Counted from the stretch's first letter, positions 1 through 8,418 are shown. The stretch is DNA of 19,450 nucleotides from Butyrivibrio sp. (GCA_024690635.1 JAILOW010000147.1:1-19450); one strand, 5' to 3'. The notes: a model not told the origin generated them from the letters alone. A program made the numbers and translations.

Positions 1-19
1 GGCAGCATATCTTTACCCC

Positions 20-1432
20 TTAGATTCCCAAAAATTCTCTGTAGATGTCACAAATGCGGACTGCGTCCTTTTCATCCGGCATCTCGCAAAAGATGCGAAG
101 AAGAGGTTCTGTGCCCGAGAACCTGGTACATACCCAGCCGCCGTTTTTAAAGTAAACCTTGCAGCCATCCATGTATGAAACCTTCTCGATATCAAAGGGA
201 AGATCAGGGAGCTTTTTATCTTCCATAAGAAGCTTTAAAAAGTCCTGTTTCATGTAGGATTTGAACTCCAGATTGTTCTCTACCATGTAAATGGAGCCCA
301 CTTCCTTTTTGATGTCATCATAGATCTCAGACATCTTTTTGCCTGTAACAGCCAGCATCTCCACCAAAAGAGCTGCGGCATAGACTCCGTCTTTTCCCTT
401 GATATGGCCTTCAACCGTAAGTCCGCCGGAAGATTCCCCGCCGATAACAGCACCTGTCTCATTCATTTTTGCAGAGATATACTTGAATCCCACAGGGACT
501 TCGTAGCATTTTTCTCCGAAGCTGTCAGCCAGTTTATCCAGCATGTGAGTGGTGCAAAGATTCCTTACAACGGGGCCCTTCTTACCTCTATATTTTACCA
601 AATAATAGTACAGCAGTACCAGTATGTCGTTGGGTGTCAGATACCTTCCCTTGTCGTCCACAACACCGATCCTGTCTGCATCTCCGTCGGTTGCGATTCC
701 GATATCAAAGCCTCCGTCAAGAACTGTATTGGAAAGAGATCTCATGCCCTGAGGATTGGGCGCAGGGAGCTTTCCTCCAAAGAGGGTGTCGTGGCGTCCG
801 TGAATGGTCTCAAGCTCGCACCTTGATGTAACAAGGATGGTCTTTATGGAAGTCTCCGAAACGCCGTACATGGGGTCAAGCGCCACCTTAAGCCCTGCTT
901 CGCGGATAGCCTTAACATTGATCTCATCAAGTATAGCATCAAGGTAATCATTGATGGGATAGATCTCTGTGATCAGTCCCTCTTTTACCGCCTCGTCGTA
1001 GTCCATTGCATCCACAGGCTCTTCCATGGCTTTTTTTATGAACTTTTCTATGTCGGCGGTCTGAGTTTCATCAGCATCCCTCCCCCCTGAGGTAAAGACC
1101 TTTATACCGTTGTAGATGGCGGGGTTGTGGCTAGCCGTTATCATCATGCCGTATGGAAGGTCATGTTTCATAACATAGAACATTACAAGAGGTGTGGGGC
1201 AGGACTTATTTATAAGACTTGCCTTTATGCCTGCTGCCGCAAATACTTCTCCAGCCCAGCGCATGGCTTCTTTTGATAAAAACCTTCTGTCGTACCCTAT
1301 CACCATCTCTTTGTCTGCCACGCCCTCGCTCTGCATCTTGAGCACCATGGCCTTTGTAAGGATCTGAATGTTCTCTTTTGTAAACTCATCACCGATGATG
1401 GCTCTCCAGCCACCTGTTCCGAATTTGATCAT
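20..1432 (-). CDS. Phosphoglucomutase/phosphomannomutase family protein (alpha-D-phosphohexomutase)
   Basis: This cytoplasmic enzyme of 470 residues should move a phosphate between the C1 and C6 hydroxyls of a hexose. The motifs of the superfamily are all visible: the phosphoserine loop TASHNP with the active Ser at residue 101, the metal loop DGDADR at 249-254, the sugar-recognition loop GGESSGG at 331-337, and the phosphate-binding loop RFSGTEP at 437-443. The start has a strong Shine-Dalgarno (GGGAGGAAAG) just upstream. It lies 54 bases downstream of the GH94 phosphorylase gene and is probably cotranscribed, so its natural substrate is likely the phosphorylase product, glucose 1-phosphate or N-acetylglucosamine 1-phosphate. 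Family membership is certain; which sugar it prefers (Glc, Man, GlcN or GlcNAc) cannot be read from the sequence. It appears intact, with no terminator visible in the 19 bases left at the window edge. Confidence 0.93.
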   Translation of the reverse strand: MIKFGTGGWRAIIGDEFTKENIQILTKAMVLKMQSEGVADKEMVIGYDRRFLSKEAMRWAGEVFAAAGIKASLINKSCPTPLVMFYVMKHDLPYGMMITASHNPAIYNGIKVFTSGGRDADETQTADIEKFIKKAMEEPVDAMDYDEAVKEGLITEIYPINDYLDAILDEINVKAIREAGLKVALDPMYGVSETSIKTILVTSRCELETIHGRHDTLFGGKLPAPNPQGMRSLSNTVLDGGFDIGIATDGDADRIGVVDDKGRYLTPNDILVLLYYYLVKYRGKKGPVVRNLCTTHMLDKLADSFGEKCYEVPVGFKYISAKMNETGAVIGGESSGGLTVEGHIKGKDGVYAAALLVEMLAVTGKKMSEIYDDIKKEVGSIYMVENNLEFKSYMKQDFLKLLMEDKKLPDLPFDIEKVSYMDGCKVYFKNGGWVCTRFSGTEPLLRIFCEMPDEKDAVRICDIYREFLGI

Positions 1433-1486
1433 TTCTTTCCTCCCGATCTGTCAAATCGCTATTAAAGACAAACCAATGTTTCCACA

Positions 1487-3883
1487 TCAGATAAAGACTT
1501 CAACTACTGCCTTTTCTCCCTTTGCTATAGCAGGAATCTTTTTTGCCTCTTTTCCGTTTATAAGTATCTTTTTTACTCCGTGTCCGGTGCGGGTCTCATT
1601 TACCACACTGATATCATAGATTCCGCCTCTGAATCTCCTTTGAAGCTTAAATCCCTCCCAGTCTGAAGGGATACAAGGGTCCACTGTAAGGCCGTCAAAC
1701 TCAGGACGTATGCCCAGCATGTAATGTGTCACGGAATAATATGCCCATCCGCCGCTACCTGTCATAAAGGGATGATGCGCTCTTCCGAAGGTGCTGTGGT
1801 CGGGACCTGAGATAAACTGACAGTAGGAATAGGGCTCAGCGTATCTTGTTTCTATCTTGTCATTTTGATAGTAGGGGCAGAGGGACTTGTAATACTCCAT
1901 TGCTCTATCGCCATGTCCCATCCTGCATTCAGCCGCCCACACCCAGGGATTTGGATGGGAAAAGATACTTGAATTCTCCTTAAGTCCCGGATATACCCTG
2001 GTGACAAATCCGATGCTGTCATCAGGAATCGTGTAAGCCGGGTGATTAAGCCTGATGCCGTAGGGAGTAGCAAGATGCTCATGGATACTCTCAAGCGCTG
2101 CCTCGGATTTTTCTTTGTCTGCCGCTCCCGACAGAACCGCCCAGGCATTGCTTTCAAGATGAATCTGTCCTTCTTTGTCGGTGTGTGTTCCGATCTTTCG
2201 TCCATCTGCGGTAAAGCCTCTTAAAAACCAGTTGCCATCCCACAATACACTGTTGCAGGTCTTTTGGACTTTTTCCTTCATGGCTGAATATTTTTCAATA
2301 TCTGTTTCATTATTAAGAAGAGCTGCCGCCTCCAAAAAGCTCTCTATAGCCTTGTAGTGAAGGAAGGTTACAAGAGCACTCTCTCCGCCTCCAAGATTCA
2401 GGCAGTCGTTCCAGTCGGCTCTAAGCCCCTTGGCAACTCCTGTCTGTCCTATCTGCTCCGCCGTAAAATCAAGGATCCTCTTCATATGCTCATATACAGA
2501 TCCCTCGCCTCCATCAGCAAACCCAAAGCTCTCTGAAAGAAAAGAAACATCTCCTGTTTCCTTTACGTATTCAACGATGGTGGGAACAAGCCACAGGGCA
2601 TCATCAGAGCATGCATCATCAAGGCCGTGGACCTTGGATTTCCCTTCCACCTCAGGTATGACTGTAGGAGATTTGAAGGGCTTTTTCTTTGGCTTTCCCT
2701 CGTCAGGTTCAAACCACCTGGGTTCAAAGAGATGTATTCCGTAGCCGCTTGTTGTGAGTGCTCTTAAAAGCTCCACAATGCGCTGTCTGCATTTCTCCGG
2801 ATTTGAAGCTATAACTGTCATGGCATCCTGAGCTGTATCGCGGTAGCCAAGGCCCGTTCTGCCGCCAACTTCTATAAAAGAAGCAAACCTTGAGAACATT
2901 ACGTTTATCTCAGCCTGGTAGAAGGTCCAGGTATTTATCATGGTGTCAATGCCTGCTTCAGGGCTCTTAACCACAAAGGCATCCTGTTTGTTTTTCCAGA
3001 ACAATCGCAGATCTTCGTAGGCTCCTTCCAGTTCGGCTACGTCGCTGTATTTTCTGCGGATACGAAGCGCCTCATCCTTTCTTCCCTCTCCAAGGAAATA
3101 AATGAGCCTTACCTCTTCCCCCGGTTCAAGGACAAGGTTCTTTTGAAGGGAAGCGCAGTGATTATTGCCAAGCTCTTTGCTGCCTGAACACTTGCCGTTT
3201 ATCACAGCCTGAGGATTGCTTTCCGTATTATAGGTTCCAAGGAAAGCATCTCTTACGCAGTCAAAGCCGTCGGGTTCAAAGTTTGCGGTAAAGTACTGAT
3301 AGCCCTCTTCCTCATAAAAAAGGTCATAGAGAATAACCCCATCCTCGTAGTCAGAGCCTGCGCAGTAAAGGCTCATCTGGAAATTCTGATTGTCGATGGG
3401 AATATGATGAAATGAAAACTCCGCATAGGAAAAAACAGAGAGGTCTCTCTTTTTACCTGAGTCATTTTTTATCTTTACGTCCCATACAAGGACATTTTCT
3501 CCTCTGGGAATTGTAAGTCTCTCCGAGGCTGAAATGCCGTCATATTCGCATTCATACACTGAATAGGACATACCGTGCCTTGCGCAGTATTTAGCCTTAT
3601 TAAGGTCTTTTCCCACAGGCTGCCAGGAGATGCTGAAATAGTCCTTCGTTTCATTATCCCTTATATAGATGTAGTCACCGGGTCTGTCCATGGGAACAGA
3701 GTTTGCTCTGAATCTGGTTATCCTGTGGTATTCAGGACTTTTGTAAAAAAGATATCCGCCTGCCGTGTGGTTTACCACAGCGCACATATCCTCCACACCT
3801 ATGTAATTGGTCCAGGATGTGGGCAGATCGACTCTCTCTATCACATACTCATTATTTTCATTGTCAAAAAAACCGTACTTCAT
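1487..3883 (-). CDS. GH94 disaccharide phosphorylase, probably N,N'-diacetylchitobiose phosphorylase
   Basis: This is a cytoplasmic inverting phosphorylase of 798 residues. GH94 enzymes split a beta-linked disaccharide with phosphate, giving an alpha-sugar 1-phosphate and a free sugar. The motif RADWNDCLNL (488-497) carries the catalytic general acid Asp, the D of WNDC, at residue 493. The N-terminus MKYGFFDNENNEYVI and the Arg-rich segment GGRTGLGYRDT (340-350) are typical of GH94. From memory, several stretches fit chitobiose phosphorylases (FEPRWFEPD near 386-394, CSDDALW at 425-431, and FGRA...PFMTGSGGW near the C-terminus) better than cellobiose phosphorylases, which tend to have WLTGTAAW. 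An upstream in-frame ATG would add 17 residues, but the ATG at 3881-3883 has the GGAGGAGG ribosome site and the family-like start, so it was chosen. The gene is first in an operon with the phosphohexomutase. Substrate (GlcNAc2 versus cellobiose) is a reasoned guess. Confidence 0.87.
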   Translation of the reverse strand: MKYGFFDNENNEYVIERVDLPTSWTNYIGVEDMCAVVNHTAGGYLFYKSPEYHRITRFRANSVPMDRPGDYIYIRDNETKDYFSISWQPVGKDLNKAKYCARHGMSYSVYECEYDGISASERLTIPRGENVLVWDVKIKNDSGKKRDLSVFSYAEFSFHHIPIDNQNFQMSLYCAGSDYEDGVILYDLFYEEEGYQYFTANFEPDGFDCVRDAFLGTYNTESNPQAVINGKCSGSKELGNNHCASLQKNLVLEPGEEVRLIYFLGEGRKDEALRIRRKYSDVAELEGAYEDLRLFWKNKQDAFVVKSPEAGIDTMINTWTFYQAEINVMFSRFASFIEVGGRTGLGYRDTAQDAMTVIASNPEKCRQRIVELLRALTTSGYGIHLFEPRWFEPDEGKPKKKPFKSPTVIPEVEGKSKVHGLDDACSDDALWLVPTIVEYVKETGDVSFLSESFGFADGGEGSVYEHMKRILDFTAEQIGQTGVAKGLRADWNDCLNLGGGESALVTFLHYKAIESFLEAAALLNNETDIEKYSAMKEKVQKTCNSVLWDGNWFLRGFTADGRKIGTHTDKEGQIHLESNAWAVLSGAADKEKSEAALESIHEHLATPYGIRLNHPAYTIPDDSIGFVTRVYPGLKENSSIFSHPNPWVWAAECRMGHGDRAMEYYKSLCPYYQNDKIETRYAEPYSYCQFISGPDHSTFGRAHHPFMTGSGGWAYYSVTHYMLGIRPEFDGLTVDPCIPSDWEGFKLQRRFRGGIYDISVVNETRTGHGVKKILINGKEAKKIPAIAKGEKAVVEVFI

Positions 3884-3914
3884 AATCCTCCTCCTTATGA
3901 AAATAATGTATAAA

Positions 3915-3944
3915 AAAACAGACGGTGCTAACACCGTCTGTTTT
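3915..3944 (-). terminator. Rho-independent terminator of the subtilase gene
   Basis: A perfect 13-base inverted repeat (AAAACAGACGGTG at 3915-3927, CACCGTCTGTTTT at 3932-3944) with a four-base loop. Read on the minus strand the hairpin ends in a run of seven T. It lies 31 bases past the protease stop codon and 31 bases before the GH94 start, so it insulates the two units. I could not find a convincing promoter for the GH94 gene between this hairpin and its ribosome site. Confidence 0.92.
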
Positions 3945-3975
3945 GTGAGTTTTTGTATTTTTTTGTGAAGTTGGA

Positions 3976-6900
3976 TCAGCCGTCCTCTTCCTCGTCTTCT
4001 TCATTCTCATCAACTATTACATAGTCGATCATCTGAAGTTCTGACTTTTCAGCCTCAAGAGAAGACATAACTGACTTACGAGCAGGTCTAACTTTAAGTG
4101 ATAAAGTAGCCTTTTTCTTGGATCCGTCTGTGGTAGCAAGAGTGATCTTTGCAGATCCTTTCTTGTAACCGTAAATGCAAAGTCTGTATCCATCACTTGT
4201 ATAATCATAGCATGCAGAAGCTACGGAAGGATTGCTGCTGGTTACCTTGATCATCTCAGCACCAACCTGAGCAGTCTTGCCGTTAATCACCTGATAAACA
4301 GGAAGTGCTACGGAATCGCCTACATAGAATTTCTGTGTAAAAGTAACCTTATTCTTTATTCCGAGATAAAGCCCCCAACGATTCTGTGCAGGGAATCCAA
4401 AGGAAGACCTCTTAACCACATGCATTACATTCTTTGTGGCTGTGCATCCTGATCCATCCGCAGCTGTAGCTGTGATCTGGATACCTACAGCATTACAGTT
4501 AGGAAGATATTTCTTAAAGCTCTGGCTCATCTTCTTGCTGGTATTTGCCTTGATCTTACCATTTGAGAAGCTAAAGAACGCTTTGTTCTTTTTGATTGCA
4601 GCCATTGTTTTGGCATCAATGGCAACAGGGCTTCCGAGGCTACTGCTGCTTGCCTTATACCCAAGAATCGTGTAGGACCATTTTACCTTCTTGTTGGAAG
4701 GTGTTCCGTAGGTATTACCAACTACTGCCTTGAACTTGAGAGTACCGCCTGTAGCAACTGCTGTCTCGTCCTGTCCGTTTGCAACTGCAAGTTTAAGACT
4801 TGCAACAGGAGTTACAACGCTAACCTTTACTGTAGCTTTCTTTCCTGAACCATCCTGAGTTGATACTGTAAGTGTTGCAGTACCCTTCTTGCCTGCAGTG
4901 ATCACAACATTATTTCCTGACTGGCTGATGGCTGCAACCTTGGAATTGGAAGTCTTCCAAACAAGTGCTGTGTCGCCTGCAGCATAGGTCTTATTAGCCT
5001 GAGGGATCATTGCGCTTGCCGAAACTGTTGTGCTCTTTAATATGGATCCTCTCTGAACAACACCGAGAGTAACCTTAGAAGCGGAAACCTGTACCTTGGC
5101 AGGAGCGGGCTTAACAGCAAAGGCTATTGAAGCATACTTGCCACCCTTATCTGTTGCTGTTGCTGTTACAGTGATGGTAGAACCAACAGTAGCATTCTTG
5201 GGGATCTTTACTGATCCATTGCTTACCTTGGCACCTGTAACGCCTGATACTGTCCACTTAAGCTTCTTGGAGCTTGCTGTTTTATCTACAACAGCTTTTA
5301 CCTTAACGGATCCGCCGGGTATTACATATTTCTGTGTGCTTGAAAGAGCTATGGATGTAACAGCCTTCTTTACTGTAACTGTTACGGAAGCCTTCTTGCC
5401 TGAACCGTCTTTTGCTGCAGCAGTGATTGTTGCAGTACCCTTGCCTACAGCTACGATAGTACCGTTACTTACTGTAGCAACTTTTGTGTTTGATGAAGTC
5501 CAGTTGGGTGTTGCTGCTACTACAGTCTTCTTGTCTGCCTTGAGCTGCTTAGCAGTTACAACAGTTGATGCATCAGCAGCTGCAGTTCCAAGCCAGAGGC
5601 CGACGCTCTTTACTGCCTTGCCGTCTTTACCAAGCATGGTAATTGAGCTTACAACCTTGTTGGACTTAACTGTTACTGTACAAGTAGCAGTCTTGGGAGC
5701 CTTCATGGAAGCAGTCTTGGCCTTACATGTGATCTTGGCTGAACCTGCCTGAAGAACTGTTATTACAGGAGTTGCTCCGTTTCCTGTAACTGTTACAACA
5801 TTTTTATTGGAAGATACCCATTCATAAGTAACACCTGTGGTGATGGGGGTCTTTTTCTTGTCATTAGCCTTTACGGATGCAACTGAAAGTGCAGTACCCT
5901 TTGTCTGAACAAACGCATTTGCTGCTTTTCCGTCAGCAGCTTCGTAGTAGTACTTGTATTCAACAGCCTTGTTGTTAAGTGTTACAGAACCGATTGTAAC
6001 TTTAGCTGCTGCATCTGCCTTGGAGATAGTCTCCTTTTTAACCTTCTTTTTGGGAGCACGTGCTGCGCCAACGAGCTTAGCTACGTTTACGATACCTGAG
6101 CCCATTCCTGAACCTGCGCCTCTGGTAGCAGTGGACTTAAGAACGCTCTCCATCTTTGCAGGAGATACTGACTTGTGTCCGCCGGACTTTGCCATAAAGA
6201 GGGCACATGCACCTGATACGATAGGTGCTGCCATGGAAGTTCCGTCCTTGATGGTATATCCGCTGCCTGTTGATGTTGACCAGATGTTTGATCCGGGAGC
6301 TGAGATATCACACCATGAACCAAAGGTTGAGAAGTCTGATCTCTTACCTGTCTCGTTTACTGATCCAACTGCGATTACATGGCTGTAAGCAGCAGGATAG
6401 TTCCTGAAATTGGAGTTTTCGTTACCCATTGATACGACAACGGTAACACCCTTTTTATATGCATAGTTAAGAACAGCCTGCTGAGCAGGATTGTATCCGG
6501 GGCCACCAAGAGACATGTTGATGATATCTGCTCCGCCGTCTACTGCACTTCTGATCTTGGCAGTGATGTCACTGTCACTAAAGGTTGTCTGATAAGAATT
6601 GATCTTTACGCCGGGAGCAACACCTGCTCCGCCTGCGCCGTTGATCCTTGCGCCGACCAGACCGGCAACATGAGTTCCGTGATCACCTGAAGCCCCGTCT
6701 CCAGAAGCATTTAATTCAGGATGATCAGTTTGAACACCGCAGTCGATAACAGCAACGGTTACGTTAGCAGTCTGAGCAAGACCGGTTGCACCAAGAGATG
6801 CCCATGCATCATAGCTTCCGATCATATCATGGAACCACTGGAACTGACTGTTTGTAGGATTAAGACCGGGCTCTGACTTAAAGAGAGTTGTATAGTTATC

Positions 6901-7941
6901 AACCCATACACGTGAAGAAGTACCGATAAGGTTCTCTTCATCTTCTTCGACCTCGATAACTTCTTCATCCTCATCGTAGGCAGCTGCAAGAGACTCCTCT
7001 GCATCTGCTTCGTCTGTTACTTCCTCAGAAGACTCTTCATCTGCTGCAGTCTCTTCAGCTTCTGCATCCTCTGAAGTCTCTGCGTCCTCTGTTTCCTCTA
7101 CAGCTTCTTCGTCCTCGGGCTCTTCGATGATATCGATATCGGGAACGATCATGGATCTGATATTACTTGTATCTGTGATATCACTTCTGATGGGATCGTC
7201 GATAGAACGGATATAGTTGGGTGATACGACAGGAAGCACAATGTCCTTGTCAAATGCAGCTGCGCAAGCCTCTGCAACGCCAAGCTCTGACTCTGAAAGG
7301 TCGATTACAGCAACATTTTCATCAAAGCTCTTAAGCTCTCCGCCGAAAGCCTCGGCAACTTCCTTAGCGTGTTCCTTGTCCTCGGAAAGGAATACTACCT
7401 CATCCTTGGCATAGTCAACGCCCTCGGTAAGTCCAAGGAAATTCATATACTCATCCTTGTTGTCGAGAGTAAGCTCTTTCATCTCTTTCTCAAGGTCTGT
7501 GAACTCGTAATCTTCGCCCATTCCAACAAGACCTTCAGGAAGCTCTATCTCTATTGATGAAGCCTCTGCGGCAGCATCCTCTGATGAAGCTTCTGCAGCT
7601 GCATCCTCAGATGAGCACTCGCTTGATGCGTCCTCAGAAGCATCCTCGCTTGAAGCCTCACTTGCGGCATCCTCATTGTCTGAAGCATCCTTGGAAGCCT
7701 CATCCTCACTTGACTCTGCAGATGCAGCATCCTCAACGGATTCGTCATTTTCAGTTTCGTCTTCGGGTTCATCTAAAGAGATTTCTTCAGATGAAGCATC
7801 TGATGCGCTGTTTTCTAAAGCAGCGTCTTCAAGATAGCTGTCTGCATTAAGATCTGCAGCGTTTACAACCCTCCCCTCTCCCAGGAGCATTGTAACGGCA
7901 AGAGCAGCAGCCATAAGCTGATTGAACTTTTTTCTAAACAT
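3976..7941 (-). CDS. Secreted subtilisin-like serine protease (S8) with propeptide, acidic linkers and Ig-like repeats
   Basis: The 1321-residue product starts with a Sec signal peptide (KK at 4-5, hydrophobic core 10-20, likely cut after VNA near 28). Then come a Ser/Glu/Asp/Ala-rich linker (about 33-130), a propeptide-like domain (about 140-248), a second very acidic linker (about 270-338), and the S8 catalytic domain (about 365-625). The catalytic triad is complete: Asp400 in VAVIDCG, His421 in HGTHVAG, Ser569 in DGTSMAAP, with oxyanion Asn507 in SMGNEN. Residues of about 645-1285 form five or six bacterial Ig-like (BIG2-type) modules with repeated W-x-SSN-x-K-V-A and GxATIT motifs. The tail ends in an acidic stretch. 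No LPXTG or transmembrane anchor is present, so the Ig-like modules may hold it at the surface. It has its own promoter and terminator. The physiological substrate is unknown; the upstream double-glycine peptide is a candidate. Confidence 0.95.
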   Translation of the reverse strand: MFRKKFNQLMAAALAVTMLLGEGRVVNAADLNADSYLEDAALENSASDASSEEISLDEPEDETENDESVEDAASAESSEDEASKDASDNEDAASEASSEDASEDASSECSSEDAAAEASSEDAAAEASSIEIELPEGLVGMGEDYEFTDLEKEMKELTLDNKDEYMNFLGLTEGVDYAKDEVVFLSEDKEHAKEVAEAFGGELKSFDENVAVIDLSESELGVAEACAAAFDKDIVLPVVSPNYIRSIDDPIRSDITDTSNIRSMIVPDIDIIEEPEDEEAVEETEDAETSEDAEAEETAADEESSEEVTDEADAEESLAAAYDEDEEVIEVEEDEENLIGTSSRVWVDNYTTLFKSEPGLNPTNSQFQWFHDMIGSYDAWASLGATGLAQTANVTVAVIDCGVQTDHPELNASGDGASGDHGTHVAGLVGARINGAGGAGVAPGVKINSYQTTFSDSDITAKIRSAVDGGADIINMSLGGPGYNPAQQAVLNYAYKKGVTVVVSMGNENSNFRNYPAAYSHVIAVGSVNETGKRSDFSTFGSWCDISAPGSNIWSTSTGSGYTIKDGTSMAAPIVSGACALFMAKSGGHKSVSPAKMESVLKSTATRGAGSGMGSGIVNVAKLVGAARAPKKKVKKETISKADAAAKVTIGSVTLNNKAVEYKYYYEAADGKAANAFVQTKGTALSVASVKANDKKKTPITTGVTYEWVSSNKNVVTVTGNGATPVITVLQAGSAKITCKAKTASMKAPKTATCTVTVKSNKVVSSITMLGKDGKAVKSVGLWLGTAAADASTVVTAKQLKADKKTVVAATPNWTSSNTKVATVSNGTIVAVGKGTATITAAAKDGSGKKASVTVTVKKAVTSIALSSTQKYVIPGGSVKVKAVVDKTASSKKLKWTVSGVTGAKVSNGSVKIPKNATVGSTITVTATATDKGGKYASIAFAVKPAPAKVQVSASKVTLGVVQRGSILKSTTVSASAMIPQANKTYAAGDTALVWKTSNSKVAAISQSGNNVVITAGKKGTATLTVSTQDGSGKKATVKVSVVTPVASLKLAVANGQDETAVATGGTLKFKAVVGNTYGTPSNKKVKWSYTILGYKASSSSLGSPVAIDAKTMAAIKKNKAFFSFSNGKIKANTSKKMSQSFKKYLPNCNAVGIQITATAADGSGCTATKNVMHVVKRSSFGFPAQNRWGLYLGIKNKVTFTQKFYVGDSVALPVYQVINGKTAQVGAEMIKVTSSNPSVASACYDYTSDGYRLCIYGYKKGSAKITLATTDGSKKKATLSLKVRPARKSVMSSLEAEKSELQMIDYVIVDENEEDEEEDG
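6928..7130 (-). repeat. Low-complexity region encoding the second acidic linker of the protease
   Basis: Glu/Asp-rich codons (GAA, GAG, GAT, GAC) dominate residues about 270-338 of the subtilase, between the propeptide-like domain and the catalytic domain. The position is where the mature enzyme would be cut free of its propeptide. The frame stays open, so this is a protein feature and not a broken gene. Confidence 0.7.
7552..7740 (-). repeat. Degenerate tandem repeat encoding a Ser-Glu-Asp-Ala linker
   Basis: Residues about 68-130 of the subtilase are imperfect tandem copies of SSEDA/EASS units. The clearest copies encode SSEDAAAEASSEDAAAEASS (about 110-129). The DNA shows matching repeats of gcatcctc and gatgaagc. 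The units are in frame, so copy number could change by slippage without breaking the reading frame. They lie just after the signal peptide and would form a disordered, negatively charged spacer. Confidence 0.75.
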
Positions 7942-7971
7942 TTCTCTTCCCTTTTCACGTTTGATTAATAG

Positions 7972-8009
7972 TAGCCTGTGGCTTGAAAATCAAAGCCACA
8001 CATTGGCTA
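7972..8009 (-). promoter_or_regulatory. Stem-loop at the 5' end of the protease mRNA
   Basis: An inner eight-base inverted repeat (TGTGGCTT at 7977-7984, AAGCCACA at 7993-8000) is flanked by a second pair (TAGCC at 7972-7976, GGCTA at 8005-8009). The minus strand has no T-run after it, so it does not look like a terminator. With the predicted start site near 8002, the inner hairpin would sit almost exactly at the 5' end of the protease transcript, where such structures are known to stabilise mRNA. The outer pair would only form in read-through RNA. Confidence 0.55.
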
Positions 8010-8037
8010 TTTTACAAAAAAGGGAGGGTGTGTTCAA
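8009..8037 (-). promoter_or_regulatory. Predicted sigma-A promoter for the subtilase gene
   Basis: On the minus strand, TTGAAC (8032-8037) and TAAAAT (8009-8014) are separated by exactly 17 bases, matching five of six consensus positions each. The start codon at 7941 is about 60 bases downstream of the predicted start site. It lies just past the terminator-like hairpin of the preceding two-gene unit, so the protease can be expressed independently. Confidence 0.65.
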
Positions 8038-8060
8038 GAAAATTTCACAATTTTTCACAG

Positions 8061-8082
8061 AAAAAACACAATCAAAATTGTG
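8061..8082 (-). terminator. Weak terminator after the lipoprotein gene
   Basis: On the minus strand a six-base stem (CACAAT / ATTGTG, loop TTTG) is followed by six T, starting one base past the lipoprotein stop codon. The stem has only two G-C pairs, so termination is probably partial. A competing 9-base inverted repeat (8046-8054 with 8074-8082) uses the same bases. Confidence 0.5.
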
Positions 8083-8083
8083 C

Positions 8084-8407
8084 TCAATTAAACGTGTGAG
8101 AGTACCCATTTATGGACAGTTCCGGGTAGCCTTTCTCGAGGCCCGCACTGATAACGGACTGGGGGTCATCCTCTGTATGGAAGGTTGCAACTCCGTATCC
8201 AAAATCCACCAATTCGATACCATACATGTCTGCAATTTTTTGTGCCTCTTCTTTGTTTTCTGCAAGGCACATTAGTTCCTGTCCTTCCACAACGGGAACA
8301 GAAATGGTTTCTATCTGGGATGCGTCTATTTCATAGGTTCCGCCGCCACATCCCGCAAGGACAGCTGCAATAACTGCAGCTGCCGCAGCGATAAATCTCT
8401 TTTTCAT
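8084..8407 (-). CDS. Small lipoprotein resembling a subtilase propeptide (putative anchored protease inhibitor)
   Basis: The product has 107 residues. It starts with a lipoprotein signal (KKR, Ala/Val-rich core, lipobox LAGC with Cys20) followed by GGG, so it should be lipidated and held on the outer face of the membrane. Residues 44-77 align without a gap to residues 181-214 of the neighbouring subtilase, with 13 identities in 34, including E-x-x-x-L-x-E-x-K-E-x-A in the first strand and helix, then G-x-E-L-x-x-F and VA. That part of the protease precedes the catalytic domain where an I9-type propeptide is expected. The start at 8405-8407 is set by CAGGAG six bases upstream and by the signal peptide. 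The gene is 11 bases after the double-glycine peptide gene, so the two are probably translated from one mRNA. Likely role, by inference: inhibiting or helping fold the protease in trans. I know no name for it. Confidence 0.8.
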   Translation of the reverse strand: MKKRFIAAAAAVIAAVLAGCGGGTYEIDASQIETISVPVVEGQELMCLAENKEEAQKIADMYGIELVDFGYGVATFHTEDDPQSVISAGLEKGYPELSINGYSHTFN

Positions 8408-8418
8408 AAGATCTCCTG

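Noticed and set aside
3884..3934. Longer GH94 start at 3934.
   Set aside because: It would start inside the terminator hairpin and lacks a ribosome site; the ATG at 3883 has GGAGGAGG and the family-like N-terminus.
5096..5752. A 218-codon open frame on the plus strand opposite the Ig-like repeats of the subtilase.
   Set aside because: It is the hydrophobic shadow of the Thr/Ala/Lys-rich repeats on the other strand, has no ribosome site, and the minus-strand protein has clear domains.
7552..7740. Regular short repeats that might suggest a CRISPR array or satellite.
   Set aside because: The units are short, imperfect, without unique spacers, and stay in frame as SSEDA/EASS codons of the protease.
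7972..8009. The hairpin before the protease as a riboswitch.
   Set aside because: It is too short and has no recognisable ligand-binding core or downstream terminator/antiterminator pair.
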